This document shows, one piece after another, positions 12,857 to 25,408 of a DNA stretch of 64,000 nucleotides. Both the position numbers and the translations under genes were made by a program. How positions within the stretch are numbered: position 1 is the stretch's first letter; each line of letters opens with the position of its first letter. Under the pieces are notes generated by a model that worked only from the letters and a program-made list of their open reading frames with translations, did no database searches and was not told the DNA's origin. Source of the DNA: Lindgomyces ingoldianus (taxonomy: Eukaryota; Ascomycota; Dothideomycetes; Pleosporales; Lindgomycetaceae); assembly GCF_010093535.1 (NCBI RefSeq), contig NW_022985176.1, positions 1,261,493 through 1,325,492 of the forward strand, read 5' to 3'.

Positions 12857-14383
12857 ATGACTTCAGTACTCCACTACCGAGACCCCATCGCCTACCGGAG
12901 CGGCATCCCAATGAGTACGCCTAGCTACGTTCCACCTCAGATGGCCTCCACCAAAAAGTCCCCTCCATATGACGGCCACTCCTCCGGCTCAGACGTCAAG
13001 AATCAGCAGACTCCAGGCGCCAAACGACGGCCTTCACGGGCAGGTACCCGCAGCGTCACCACTCTCACCGCCGCCCAGCTCGAACGGAAACGAGCAAACG
13101 ATCGTGAGGCACAGCGAGCCATTCGCCAACGGACCAAGGACCATATTGAAAACCTGGAGCGCCAGATCCGCGACCTGACCGCACAGCAAGATGCCAACTC
13201 GTCATCCAAAATCATGGAGCTAATGCGGCGGAACGAGGAGCTGGAGCAGGAGAACGCTCTTCTCCGCAGTCGCTTGTCTCACGCAGTTGCAGCATTTGGA
13301 GTCTCGGACCAAAATGGAGGTAAGTCTGATGCTGATGTTCATTTTTTCCCAAGCACAGATCAGATGTTCCTTTCTCAGCCATAGTGGCTTCACTGTTTGC
13401 TTTTTGGTGTCCGGCCCGTACCCGGTTGGGAGGCAACTGTCTCCCTTTGCCTTTTCACCTTTTACTTTTTCCACCCTCCAAATTTCCTATTCTTCCGTCA
13501 CGCCTCTGTTTTCGGCGAGTTGCAGTAGTCCGATACGCGTATACTAACTCGTCTGCCCAATTTACTCCGATATGGGCTTTTTGCTGATGTTTGTTTTTCG
13601 CTATCTACAGGAAATGTGATGCCAGGTGCAGACGCGAGTGGCCTCATATCAGCGACAGGAGGCGCTCCATCACCCAGCGATCGTATCCAAATGCTCAGCC
13701 AGCCTCGAAGATCTTCAACGGGTACTGCCAGAAGCGCCCACTCAGTTCCTGAAATGGCAACGCCAGTTTCCCAACCTGGACATTGGCAGCCGCAACACAC
13801 CGGTTACCCTCCTAATGTCTCCTCCTCACCGCATATCGAAAACCCCTCGACCCTTGGCGATGTCTCAGGCCCACAGGACGCGGTGCGCTGGAGTCCTCAT
13901 CCCCACGGTCATCAACAACATCACTCGGTTTCGCTCCCGGTTCAAGATCCTTCGCTTCACGCCGTCGACTCTTCGGGAATGTCATATCCTAATCCGTATA
14001 GCATGGACAGCAGCGCGCGAGCTATGTCTTACCCGCTCGAAAATACCCACCTCGTTACTTCGCAACCCATGCAAATGACAGGCTATGGTACCCCGACCTC
14101 AAACCCATCTCCTCATCATCCTGAATACCAGCGGCTGAACGTGCCAATGAATGCTCACCAGCCACCTCCACATCCTGCGCATCAACATCAGCATCAGCAG
14201 CAGCAAGCGCCTTCACCGTACCCGAATTTCCAATCTCATGGGCCCCAAGGGTACGTCCCTCAGGGGAGTCATCAGGGAGAGATGCAGATGATGACCCAAT
14301 CTCCCCATCCGCAGCCGCCGATGATGGGTGAGCAGGGACATATGATGTATCATATGCCACCGAACATGAAGGTCGAACACTAA
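12857..14383 (+). CDS. bZIP transcription factor with a disordered Pro/Gln/His-rich C-terminus
   Basis: There are two exons: 12857-13319 and 13611-14383. The 291-bp phase-1 intron starts GTAAGT and ends CTACAG, and the product is about 411 residues. The basic region lies near residues 74-95 (ERKRANDREAQRAIRQRTK) and leads into a leucine zipper to about residue 140 with L, I and L at heptad positions (HIENLERQIRDL, ELEQENALLRSRL). The rest is low-complexity, with His, Gln, Pro, Ser and Met repeats (HPAHQHQHQQQQAPSP), as in transcriptional activation regions. In the usual N-x7-R alignment of bZIP basic regions the invariant Asn falls on Asp (DREAQRAIR), a variant I associate with a fungal subclass. 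The target genes cannot be told. A second ATG at codon 19 is a possible alternative start. Confidence 0.88.
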
Positions 14384-15805
14384 TTCAGGAAGTTCCAGTT
14401 TTGCCGTCCTAAGGCTCATGCATCCAAGCCTTAGACGGGCGGGCGGGTAGGTGGTGCAAAGGGTGGGAAATCAGATGAGTAGTGCTCACGAAATCCACCA
14501 TGGTGCACAATGTGTCTCCGCCTACCGAGAGCATGGAAGGTTTGACTTGGAGCCCAATCACCGCACTCGCGTCAAATCGGAAGAATTGGAAGAATAATGC
14601 AACGGATCGCGAAGATTCCAGTCTGGGTTAGCAAACCTTGTTTTGGTGAAGTCCATGAAGCGTCGCGAACCTCCGAGTCTTTCAAACACCAAGGCGGCCT
14701 AATGTCAAATCCACGGCTTCGAGCGTCCACACGGGTTTAAGCCGACGATCGATTCATCGAACCCCATCTCAAATTCTCGCATCTCAACCATCCGGTTTGC
14801 CCAATGCCTCCGACCCGGTGTTAACTCTTTCCAGCCGAAAGTTCGTCTATCGCTCAATGCATCGCAACGCAACAACCCCATACCCCTGGCTGCCCACTTC
14901 CAAAGCGAAACGGAAACACAAATTGCTACTCGCCCACACGCTCCCCCTGCATGATTGCGACAGCTGGGTCTGACCCACAAGCAATTTCGGTCATTGGCCA
15001 TTTTTTGGTCAGCGAGAACCATGCTTTCCATCGCTTCCCAAGGTTCAATATCATGACATACTTCTTAAAGTTTGGGGTCTCGAAGCTTCGGATCCAGGGT
15101 CGATGCCAAGGATGCACAACTAGGTTCGGCGCGACACTTCCGTTGTTTCGATTTTTGGAGACGCACCCCTTTAACGAATTCGGATGAGGCAACCGAGCCC
15201 TAGCCGGACACGAGCCGGAGCGGATGGTTTACGATGCTCGTCGCTCACAAACAAATATCCAAAACATACGCGCGTAACGGTGCGTTGCCGTTACAAACAG
15301 CTGTCCTTGGACGCAATTATACGAACACGTAAAAGCATGACAGCTACAAATAAAGACACCGCGGCTCGACCACGATTTGCACTGCGGAAATATCCATGTT
15401 GTAGTGCAACATAGAAGCGGACAAGCGCTCGCGTTTGCCGGCTAGGGCATCACCTGCATAGTCAACTGAAAAGCGAGCGCAGACAAAGTTGTAAAACCAT
15501 GTTTTAATCGACACTTTCGGTCCCGGTCTGAGAGACAAATCGAGCGGCCGAAGCGAACGAACCGGCCCTTCCGAAGTGACGGTTCCGTGCACTTAGACCA
15601 ATGACCAGCTGAAAAGCGACCAAAAGCTAAATTCATCCACAGCTTCCATCATCTAGACTCCTCCAATCGATTGGAAAGCGATACCCCACATCGTGCACGT
15701 CGCAATTTTGCAATCTGGCGCGATACTGCTGCAGGACGTTGCACAGTCAGGGCACACTCTGAAAAGGTGGTGATGTTTTGGGTAGGTGTTGTGAGGAAAG
15801 CCTGA
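14384..15805. other. Convergent 3' flanks, no gene seen
   Basis: 1.4 kb between the ends of the bZIP gene (plus) and the oxygenase gene (minus). No family-like frame was found, and the content looks like 3' UTR and spacer. Confidence 0.45.
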
Positions 15806-17656
15806 TTATGATGCTTTCGCTGCAACAGCTTGCTGTGCACGGATCTCCGCAAGCAATTCGGGGTACTGTGGAGAAAAGTCAGTTGGGGATCTTGGCCATG
15901 CTCAGGCAGAGTCGGAGAATGTGCGCATCATGAAACGTTTAGCTTGCTGACGTGAGGGGCGAACGACCCTGATGCCACCAGAAAGAGGAAAGGAAACGAT
16001 GGAACCATACCCAACGTTCGCCGACATCCGGATGGCTCTTCACTCTGTTCATCAGGGTGGCCTCGCCAAGATGCCCCCATCGCCCTTTGACGAAGGTGAA
16101 CTCGACGTCGTCCCGTCTTGCCTTCCGAGCTTCGTCTCGTAGCTTGAGCACCTCGCCGGGCACGTCCATGGCCTCAAACTTCGCGTCGTAGCTTACGCCC
16201 TGGAAGAATGGAACCGAGTACCTGGCACCTTCCCCTTTCTGCGGACTGAGCACACGATGGGTGGTTGATGCACAAACGCCGTCTGTCAACGCTTCCATAC
16301 CCTGACCAATGGCAACGACTAGCGTTCCGGAAATCGGCTTACAATCCACCCACTCCCCTCTCGCGTTCTGTGCCTGCAACCCGGGCTGATCGCTCGCCTG
16401 CAACAGGTAGCTCGTCAACATGCTGTCTTTGTGTGGTCCAACGCCCTGCCTCTTAATCTCCCATTTCTTTCGATCGATTTCGCTTGCGCCAGCGGGCAGA
16501 TCCGGAACATCGACTTCAGGATACTTGACAATTTTCAACTTATGCTGTTGGTCTTGATCAAAGAACTTGTTGAATGCATCGACATGGAGGCCAATCGCCT
16601 CTGCAATCAACGAAGTGAAGAGTGTGGATATATTTGACATGCGACGCATATAGTCTTCATAGACTGGGCGAAAAGAAGGCAGATGGGCGGGTGAAGGCCA
16701 TTGGTTCGGTGCAAGAAGGTTGTGGTATAGAGGTGCCATAGGCCCGGGGATCGGGTGTGGTGTTGATAGGTCAAGTTGTTCTCGGTGGTCTGGGTTGAAG
16801 GCTGTGGTTTCATTGTCAAGCTTGAGGAGTTTGTCGTCAGCCAGTAATTACCGACACGGCCAATCGAAACGAGACGTCAAGAGAACAGAGAAGTAATTGA
16901 ATAAAACAAAGAAAGGATGTAGAAAGATGGTAATGGCAGGAGAAAGAAAGGTTTACTGGTCACGATCTATGTCTGTCTATCTGGGAAGATACCCGCCGCT
17001 TTATCTGGTCCTTGCCTGCTGGAGTTCTGGTCGTATGGTTCAGGTTGGATTCGGACTTGCATCTCTCTGGGTTTATGTGTTTATGTGTTTTATGCGTTTA
17101 TACGGTTTCTTGTCTGTTCCTGCATTGCTTCGTTTTCCTTTCATTGACCTTGGGAAAGAGTAATATAGCATACCGCCTTTTTTTTTTTTTAACAAAAAAG
17201 CATTGTTGTAATGGATACCACGTTTATAGAAGTTTTTTTAATAGACCTACCATACCTTCAACTTCAACCTAAACCCCCTACTACCCCTAACCATGCAGAG
17301 AATGAAGTTCCGCAAGTGCACAAATGCTATAAGGCTTCATGGAATACGAACTTAAAACTAATTAAAATTCCACTCACCCTACTCCACCCGAGGAAGCTCT
17401 TCTGATTCTTCATCTCAATTGCCTCTTTCTCTTCCCACGGCAGCTTCTCGAAGAAACTTCGACACTCGTGGATGACATCCTGGATTAGCGTATCTGGAAG
17501 CCCGGTTTCGGACAGATAGAGAAAACCCACATTGAGCAGGGCGGAGCGTAGGGAGGCTAGGAATTGCGGTTTCGTGGATGGGTTGAGGGCTTGCGAGAGC
17601 GGGAGGATCGGAATGCTAGAGAAGGTTGCGGTTGTTGATGGAGGAGTTGAGGCCAT
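15806..17656 (-). CDS. 2-oxoglutarate/Fe(II)-dependent oxygenase, isopenicillin-N-synthase-like
   Basis: There are three exons: 17656-17378, 16820-16011 and 15865-15806. Intron 1 is 557 bp (GTGAGT to CTCAAG, both phase 0, with GCTGAC as a branch point) and intron 2 is 145 bp. The joined protein has about 382 residues. The N-terminal DIOX_N part runs IPILPLSQAL ... NVGFLYLSETGLPD ... FFEKLPWEEKEAIEM and FLGWSR, then REQLDLSTPHPIPGP after the intron. The iron triad is His and Asp near 222/224 (GPHKDSML) with a distal His near 281 (STTHRVLSPQKGE). The 2OG-binding Arg-x-Ser is near 293-295 (GARYSVPFF). The short last exon gives YPELLAEIRAQQAVAAKAS. Such enzymes oxidise small molecules including secondary metabolites and hormones. 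No cluster partners are adjacent, so the substrate is unknown. Confidence 0.88.
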
Positions 17657-20440
17657 TGTTGCGGGCAGTTTAAGGTAGATACAAACAAGAGTGCCAGTGA
17701 GCTGACGCCAGAGACTTAAGAAATAAGTTCAAAGACCGTGGCTAGCCGCGTCGCGCAAGCAATCGCTCCAGATGGTTTCTTTTATTAGACCCAGGTTCTC
17801 GATGTTGGTTGTGGTCCTGTCGTTCGAGTAATGCCGATGGTACCTTAGAGCGGGGCAATGGCATCAGCGAGCGCCCTTCACGCGCAGCGAGCTTTCTCTC
17901 GGGTTGCCGTTTCGGAAGCTTCGATTTGACATTCTGTGTGCTGGGCAGCGTGCGAGAAGGGCTTCAGCGTCTTCAGGGAGTCGCTGCGATAAAGCTTGAA
18001 TGGTAGATGTGGTGGATAGGAGAATATATGCGTGAGAAAAGGGCTGGTTCATTGCCCGGCAATCCATCGAATTGCGAGAGCGAGAGCCGTGAGCTTCAGT
18101 CCTGTTACGAGGAGCACAGCAAAGGCTTCGATGAAGAACATTTTGAACAAACTTAAAATTGTTTTATGCTAAGTTTTATGAAACCTTGAGCAATTTGTTG
18201 AAGATGTCCATGATAAGATTTTCGATGAAGGTTTCCCGCTGTTTTGAACAGCCCGCCAGCAGTGCTGCCATCCACGCACGTGCTCCCCACATCACCGCCT
18301 CTTCGGCATGTCTGCCCCAGACTATTGCGCAATCGCTGGCTGCCATGCGAATGACGTTTTCATCACCTGACTCGCACTCACCCTTCCCTTTCCCTTCCGT
18401 CCCCACCGTTACATACCCGCCTTAACTGCATAACACATGCAATCCAACCCCATCCAATCCAGCCCAACCTAACGCAGCCTTGCCTGACAGGTGACAGGTG
18501 ACAGCATCGTCAGATGTCCCGAGGGAATCAGGATAGCCTTCACTGTGCACCCACCATCCCGGACCCGAGTCCAAAAAGGTCACTAGACTACTCCACCACT
18601 GCGGCGGCTGCTGCAAGAGATATTGCGTCTCCGAGCTTATCTGGCCCAGGTCCAGGTTCAGAAGCCGCGGTGTGATCCCTGGGCCAGGGCCCTGGAGACG
18701 AGCGAGCGTTGTCGAACGGTAGGCAACGTTGCACGACACGACACGGCATCGACACAGGGCTCGGAAGGAAGGGAAGACACGTGGGAACGGCATGGCATGC
18801 CGTGGCATGCGCGTCAGATTATGGCGTGCGGATGGCGAGATGATTGACAGGTCCGACGGGTCCGACACGACATGGGATGTTTTGTGCGTTGTGTGCACAG
18901 TACTGGTTTCACGGCAATGGCTTGTGCGGATGTTTGTGCGTGCGGATGGATGGACGGGTAAATGGGTGGATGGGTGGGTGGGTGGTCGGAAGGACCCTGA
19001 AGAGCCGTGTTTGGTGCATATTTGGCGGTGATACAGCGTTGATGATATAATAGCATAATTATTTTGGGTTGCATAATTTGGGTATTGGTGTGTTTTGCAT
19101 ATATCGATGTACAAGTCTAGCATGTTATGTGATAACATAACGTGGAACAAGACAAGGGTATTTTTTTGTTGAACCTCCTGCTGGAAATAGGGAAAACGTC
19201 AAAAGTTGCATATTTCTGTCCTCCATTACCCCGTTGCTATGTTCCATTTAAGGAGTACGCTATTTACAGCGGGGTTGCCTTTGAAAGCTTTTAGAATGGG
19301 GAAATCCGTCCGTTTTGTACATACATCAGGCTGAAAGGACCGAGACACCTGGATGGGTTTGGTACAGTAATGCCGTGTGAGTGCTCGACATAGCCATGCA
19401 AAATTTGAAAGTGTACTTTGAAATGTCTCTCGATTTTTGTAAAGTCCACTTAGTCTACGCATAGAAGGCAGCAAGGGCAACAGAGACAGACAGGTATCAC
19501 GAACACATCAGCCCTCGTGGGACACAAGGCTAGAGGAAAAGAAGGTGATGCATTGTCTTATCCAGTTGACGGAGAAAAGGTAGCTAATACGCCTATCACT
19601 CCTGTCTATTCACGTCTACCAACCCCGGCTCCAGGTAATCATAAAAATTGCAGGTGTGGTGTCTGGACTAGATGCCTCATTTGTCTTCTCCCAGCGAGTT
19701 TCCGAGCTGTACAAACGAACATCATACATCCGAGTTCTTCTAGATAGATATCACGAACCGTAGTGCCGCTATCATCATCCTCAAGAAAACACATTGAGTC
19801 GCTGGTGATTCGAGTCCTCCAGATCCTCCTCTACCGTTACTTTCGTAGTAACTTTTGTTTTGGGACCGACGGCATCTGTGCTATGCTATAGGTTAGATAA
19901 AGTAAACGTAGTTGCTCTCACCCAAATTTGCTTATGTTGCTTGCGTGAGATATTGCTTTTCTTTAACGTTATTGGGTTCATTGGCGGCAGAGAATGAAGA
20001 GTCTTCTCAAAGACGGTGAGTCGTGGCATCCAACTGCCTCCCTTGAGATATTGGCAGGCCAAATTCATTGATTGATGTATGTTGCGGTACATGCGCAACA
20101 TGATTCAGGGGATCACCGTCGATGAGCCTGGGGTGGTTACTGAAATGTTTGTTGGGGGTGGGACTAAGACGAGGGACAGAGAGGGAAACGGTCTTGGAAG
20201 ACATCACATAGACCTCGAACCTGTCGAATTGAGAGGCATTAACAGATAAAGAAAGTGATCCATTGGTGAAGGGATATGTGTTCGCTGAGAAAGCAAATAG
20301 TGAATTAAGACAGAGGCGTGACCTGGTCTATCACAAACAATACCCAACCAAACGCCTTTGCCAATCCCCTACTATTACTGCCTCAACCCAATCATAGCAT
20401 TGCCATTCGTTTGCTGCAAACCCTCATTGAAATGGTCACC
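17657..20440. other. 2.8-kb spacer with simple-sequence patches
   Basis: No supported gene. It contains a G-rich degenerate tetranucleotide run (ggat/gggt type) near 18945-18990 and an AT-rich stretch at 19030-19150. The part near 20440 is probably 3' UTR of the senescence-domain gene. Confidence 0.45.
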
Positions 20441-22019
20441 TTATCGCTTCTCTGGGGGATAGTATGCAGGTTGTCCCTGGAGCGACTCACCAACCCCAGT
20501 GGAATAGCTGGGAGGTGTCGTATTGCCGAAGCCGATCTGGCCAGCAGGTCCGGTAGTCTGGCTAGTTGGAACGTTGTTGTTCTTCGCGCCCGGTTGGATC
20601 TCGCTTGGAGTGATGGCGCCGCCGTCTCCACCTCCGACGACAATGTCACCGCCTCCTTTTACCTTTCCTACAACCATACCCTTCGCTACTGACTTGATGA
20701 CGGCTCGTCTTGACACACCGGTCACATCAATATAAACGAGACCGACATTCTTGACACCTCCGGCGAGGTCAGCAGCGATACTGCCCGCCTCTGCTCCATA
20801 TTTGTGCCCCACGACTGCACTTGCCGCAGCACCCCCATGCGTCAGCAAGTTCTTACCAGACTGCGCGATACCGTCGGCGACAGTGGTGAAGGCAATCATA
20901 GACTTGTTGAGCAGGCCGGGCTTGTACTCCTCTCTCGGGGTGCCGTCCGGGTTCATGCTTTTCGATTGCTTGGCCTTGCGACCTGCCAGCCCCGCGCCGA
21001 TGTTTTGGGCATATTTGGACACTTGACCAACCGTTTTCGAGGAGAAGCCTGCAACGCCAGTGGTAAGAGTATTAATCTTGCGGACTCGTTCGTGGGTGGT
21101 GGGCTTGAAGACCATTGGGGTTTGGTTCGGCGTTGTCTTCTGCATAAAGCTGCCTGCACCAGAGACGAGCATGTTGCTGACGTAGCTGGAGCCCGTCACG
21201 ATAAGTCGAGAGGCGGCGGCTGCGTTTTGTACCATGCTTGAGTCTTTATATGCGGGATGGCGGGCTAGACGGAGATAGTCTTCGGAGAGAGGTCGTACAT
21301 CGATGCGCTTTCCGTCTGGGGAAACGAATATCTCAACAGGATCTGAGCCTTGGTTAGCCGAGGAAGGGAGGTTGGAGGGGTATGGTAGGTAGCATACTTT
21401 TCGAGCCAGGCTTCAACGACGGGTCTTCGACAACATTGGCGCCTTCCGCTAGCTCGCCTACCACGCTACCGTTGTCCTCGTTAACGAGCACAATCTCGCC
21501 GTGTCGCTCGGACCCAATGTATCCCTCGCCGGGCTTGTAGTCGGCAGGGTTGTATGCCTTCGCCCCCTTTTCCGAGTGTGGCGCCTGTGCACGTTCAAGG
21601 AACGCTGTGCACTGTGCTAGAATGGTCTCAAAAGTATCGACATCTTCCTGAGTAACGCTGTTCGGGCCCTTGCCTATCGAGGGAAACTCAATTCGGGTGA
21701 AGGCTCCGCTGTCGGGTCCCAGGTCCCACCGCGGAATCAAGTAGCTCCGTGGTGGCTGGTGGTAGATCTGCGTGGTTGCGGGGAGAGGGAGATCGAGCTC
21801 GGGAGGGAGATTGAGGTGGAGGTAGAAGTCTTCTTCAGGCGCTTCGTTCTGGCCGCGCGTGTTGCTGAGGTCTGCAAAGGGCGAGTTTGTAGGCACCATC
21901 AACAGCGACAGCGTCTGGGCCCCGGATGGCGTGAGCGATGTTTCCTCGCCCTGCTGGATGTGGTAGGCTCGGATGCCGCCGATTGAGTAGAGAAGCTTGG
22001 GATCGCTGTGGAAAGTCAT
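20441..22019 (-). CDS. Senescence/spartin-domain protein
   Basis: There are two exons: 22019-21398 and 21342-20441. The 55-bp intron begins GTATGC and has a CTAAC branch point 10 bp before CTCAG. An acceptor six bases upstream (CCAAG) would also keep frame and add two residues. The product has about 507 residues. The N-terminal half (LLYSIGGIRAYHI, QTLSLLMVPT, RTIF-free) matches the beta-rich part of fungal homologues. The C-terminal half has the Gly/Ala-rich senescence domain (SRLIVTGSSYVSNMLVSGA, TTGVAGFSSKTVGQVSKYAQ, VYIDVTGVSRRAVIKSVAKG). Plant and animal relatives act at lipid droplets, endosomes or in stress responses; the fungal role is not established. The tail is Gly/Pro-rich and disordered. 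The gene is divergent from the TRK transporter. Confidence 0.82.
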
Positions 22020-22817
22020 GATGACGCGGATGGTCGTGTGAGGAGCGAAGTTGAAGAAGCAGAGGAGGTGAGGATTGCGGGGTACCGAGAGGAGGGAGGC
22101 TACTCAAATATGGGACAATAGATGGTGATTAAATAGCACGACAGAGTACTCGCGGAGCAGAAGAAGAGGAGGAATGAGCAATGAGGGGTGACGTCTATTT
22201 TGAGGACTGCATGCAGGAGAGGAAGGCTTTTTCTACGTGTGCCAGCCAAGGAGCTTGACCAGCTGATGTTCACCCTGTTCACCCTGTCGCGCGCTTAACT
22301 CAGAGGCACGTTACGTCAGGACCTCTGTCCCACCTGCCCCAATCGGAGCACCGCACAGCCACATATCGCTCCCCTAATGCACAGCCATAATCACGTGCAC
22401 ATGCGTGATTTGTCAACTTTCGAGGACATCTGGACCGACACGGCCACACTTGGCGTGTCGGGAGTGCCGTCCACTACTTGTCTCAACATTCCACTGCTTT
22501 CATATTCTCTAAGGCCATCTCCAAGGTCAAACCACGCCCCGAAAACAAATTCAAAGTTTTGAGGCGTGTGTGTGTGTGTCGCTGACTGGCGGCATCGCGG
22601 CCTCCCTCGCTATCAACGGCTCGAGCTCCATCTTTTGTTTAGCACCACCCCCCTGATGCCACCTCAACACCACGATCATGGATTTCCGCATATTATTCCG
22701 CGCTGCCCCGTCTGAGTGCCACTGCTCCCGTTGCAACCTCCGCTTTTGGCCGTGAGCCACTCGTCGCTCCCTCAGCGGCTGTTTCCATCCCTCGTCCCCT
22801 CCTGCCCCATTGGTGTC
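22020..22817. other. Divergent upstream region, senescence protein / TRK transporter
   Basis: About 800 bp holding both promoters and leaders. A short (GT)n run (tgtgtgtgtgtg) is at about 22567-22578. No coding feature was found. Confidence 0.45.
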
Positions 22818-25408
22818 ATGGCCCTCGCCGGAGTGCCAGGTCTCGGTCGTATGCGTCACGCCGGTCACGCCCTCAACCTCAGTCGAATATTCCCGCCGCT
22901 CAATTTCATTACGATTCACTATATATATTTCCTGGTGACATGTATGGTAGCGAGTCTGATCTTCTGGGGCGCCTCCACACCGGCGAGGAGTGTCAGCTAC
23001 ACTGATTCGCTCTTCTTGGTCGTCAGTGCCATGACATTAGCGTAAGTGAGCCCTGGCATCAAAAGACACAATAAGTAGTGGGTCTGCGAAAATTGAGAGG
23101 AACCCAAGCATACTCTCTACATTGTCCCCTGCAAGTTTGCACTTGGAAGCTTAGTTCGACTTTGCCCTTGAGTGCCTAGCTGATTCAAAGTAGTGGGCTA
23201 AACACAGTCAATCTGTCCACACTAAATACTTTCCAGCAATTCATGCTGTTCCTCCTCATCATAATCGGCTCCGCTATATTTGTATCAGCGTTTGTAGTCC
23301 ATGTTCGAAAGAAGGCATTTGAGAGGAGGTTCGACTACATTGCAAATCTGCGGCGACGCAGGGCAGAACTGGCGCGTAAGGGTCGCACATCTTTAGGTCG
23401 GCGGCTTTCAAGAAGCTTCACAAGGTCTGATACGCGGGGGTTCCTGCCGGGTCCGGTCATACACGAAGCCAAGGACCACTTATCCCATGCCACTTCAGCA
23501 CCAAATCCTATAGGCGTGCATGATGCATTGTCTGGCGTCGCTGGCGTCGCTGATGTCGCTGGCGTCGCTGATGTCGCTGACGCCGCTGACGAGTCCCAGA
23601 AAGACAAAGCTACAACCTCAGGTGTACAAGAATCCGCCAACAGTGAACAAGGCCTGGACCCAGTATTAGCCACTGCTCCGGATCAAGAGCAAGAACCTCG
23701 CAACCCAGATGACTCAGCAGCTCCTTCTTCATCGCAGTTGCACACTCGCACCATCACATATCGCAGTGAGAATGGCGATGAGATCCAGGTCAACGGAACA
23801 CCTACAGGAGCTGAAGGAAGTGGCCCACCTGAACATATCACTTTTGGGCCTAACACCTACTTTCGGAGGCCCCACGCTGACCTAAGTCCATCAAGACACA
23901 GTCACAACCGCTTCCTATCAATGCAAGGAGTTGGCGCCCATTCGAGCTCGACTATCAGAAGGAGACCCACTAATGTGTCCGCCGCTCCATCAGAAACTCT
24001 CCCCGATAACGCCCTGGAGGCTGCAACGCGTCATCTTCCCTTCCTTTCTTCCGGATATATTTCCCGCAACTCGCAATTCCACCATCTATCGGAAGAAGAG
24101 AGGGAACGTCTTGGCGGGTGCGAATACAGAGCCATCCAGTTCCTTTCCTGGATTGTCCCTGCGTACTTCGTTCTTTGGCAACTACTTGGATGCCTTGGTA
24201 TTGGCGCCTATGTTAGCAACAACAAAGCTTCTGTTGCCCGAGAAAATGGGATGAATCCTTGGTGGGTGGGCAGCTTCAACGGTAAGTCTATCAAAAACCT
24301 CAGCAACCCAAAGCATCAAGATGAACCAGACTGACGGCTACTAGCTGTCTCTGCCTTCAATAATTCCGGCATGTCCCTTCTCGATGCCAACATGGTCGCT
24401 TTTCAAACTTCCATCTACATGCTCATCTCTATGGGTCTTCTTATCCTAGCTGGAAATACGTGTTACCCTATATTCCTTCGCCTCATTGTCTGGACATTCC
24501 TCAAGCTCCTCCCGGACAGCGAAAGATGGGATGAAGACCGGAAAACATTCCAATTCCTGCTTGACCACCCGCGACGCTGCTACACCAACATGTTCCCCTC
24601 TCAACATACTTGGTGGCTACTCTTCTCCGTCGTTTCTCTTAACGGTGTTGACTGGGCCGCCTTTGAGATTCTCAATTTAGGTAACAAAGCAATAACAAGC
24701 TTACCGGCGGGTATCGAAGTCCTCGATGGCCTCTTCCAAGCCTTTGCTGTCCGCAGCGGTGGCTTCTACGTCGTTCCCATCCCTAGCGTCCGGATCTCTC
24801 TCCAAGTTCTATACGTCATAATGATGTACATTTCCGTATATCCCGTCGTAATAACCATGCGCAACTCCAATGTCTACGAAGAACGCAGTCTCGGCATCTA
24901 TGCCGACGACCCAGGCTATGCCGCCTATGCAGCCTCACAACCCAAGCCTAGCGTCGGCTTTTTTGGCAGACTACGCCGCACAATCACTAACCGCCCGTTT
25001 GAGCAGACAAAATCCTACTTCATGCGCCAACAACTCCGCGCCCAGCTCGCCCATGACCTCTGGTGGATCGTGCTCGCCGTCTTCCTCATCATGGTCATCG
25101 AAGGCTCGAATTTCGAATCTAATCCCACCGTCTTCTCCGTCTTCAATGTCATCTTCGAAGTCGTGTCTGGGTATGGTTGTGTGGGAATTAGTGTTGGCTT
25201 GCCAGATGAGGCGTATAGTTTTTGTGGCGCGTGGCATACATTGAGTAAGCTGATTCTGTGTGCTGTTATGATTCGCGGGAGACATAGGGGCTTGCCGGTT
25301 GCAATCGATAAGGCGGTTTTGTTGCCTGGGGAGGGATTGGCAGAAGCGGAGGAGGAGGATGCAGCGATTCGGTTGGAGAGGACGGTTTCGAGGGGGAGGG
25401 TGGTTTAG
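22818..25408 (+). CDS. TRK-type potassium transporter
   Basis: There are three exons: 22818-23041, 23194-24281 and 24345-25408. The introns are 152 and 63 bp, GT-AG with consistent phases, and the product is about 791 residues. The start at ATG 22818 gives MALAGVPGLGRMRHAGHALN and then the conserved NFITIHYIYFLVTCMVASLI. Four P-loop filter segments are recognisable: SAMTLAGLNTV, SAFNNSGMSLLD, FAVRSGGFYVVP and SGYGCVGISVG. This is the MPM-repeat architecture of plasma-membrane Trk/Ktr/HKT potassium uptake systems. A long charged cytosolic loop separates the first and second repeats, as usual in fungi, and includes a short Ala/Gly/Val/Asp tandem repeat encoded at 23530-23590. Whether it corresponds to yeast TRK1 or TRK2 cannot be said. 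The role is high-affinity K+ uptake driven by membrane potential (family knowledge). Confidence 0.93.

Noticed and set aside
18422..19150. 242-codon frame on the minus strand
   Set aside because: The product is a low-complexity mix over a G-rich simple-sequence patch, with no domain, and overlapping frames are open on the other strand too.
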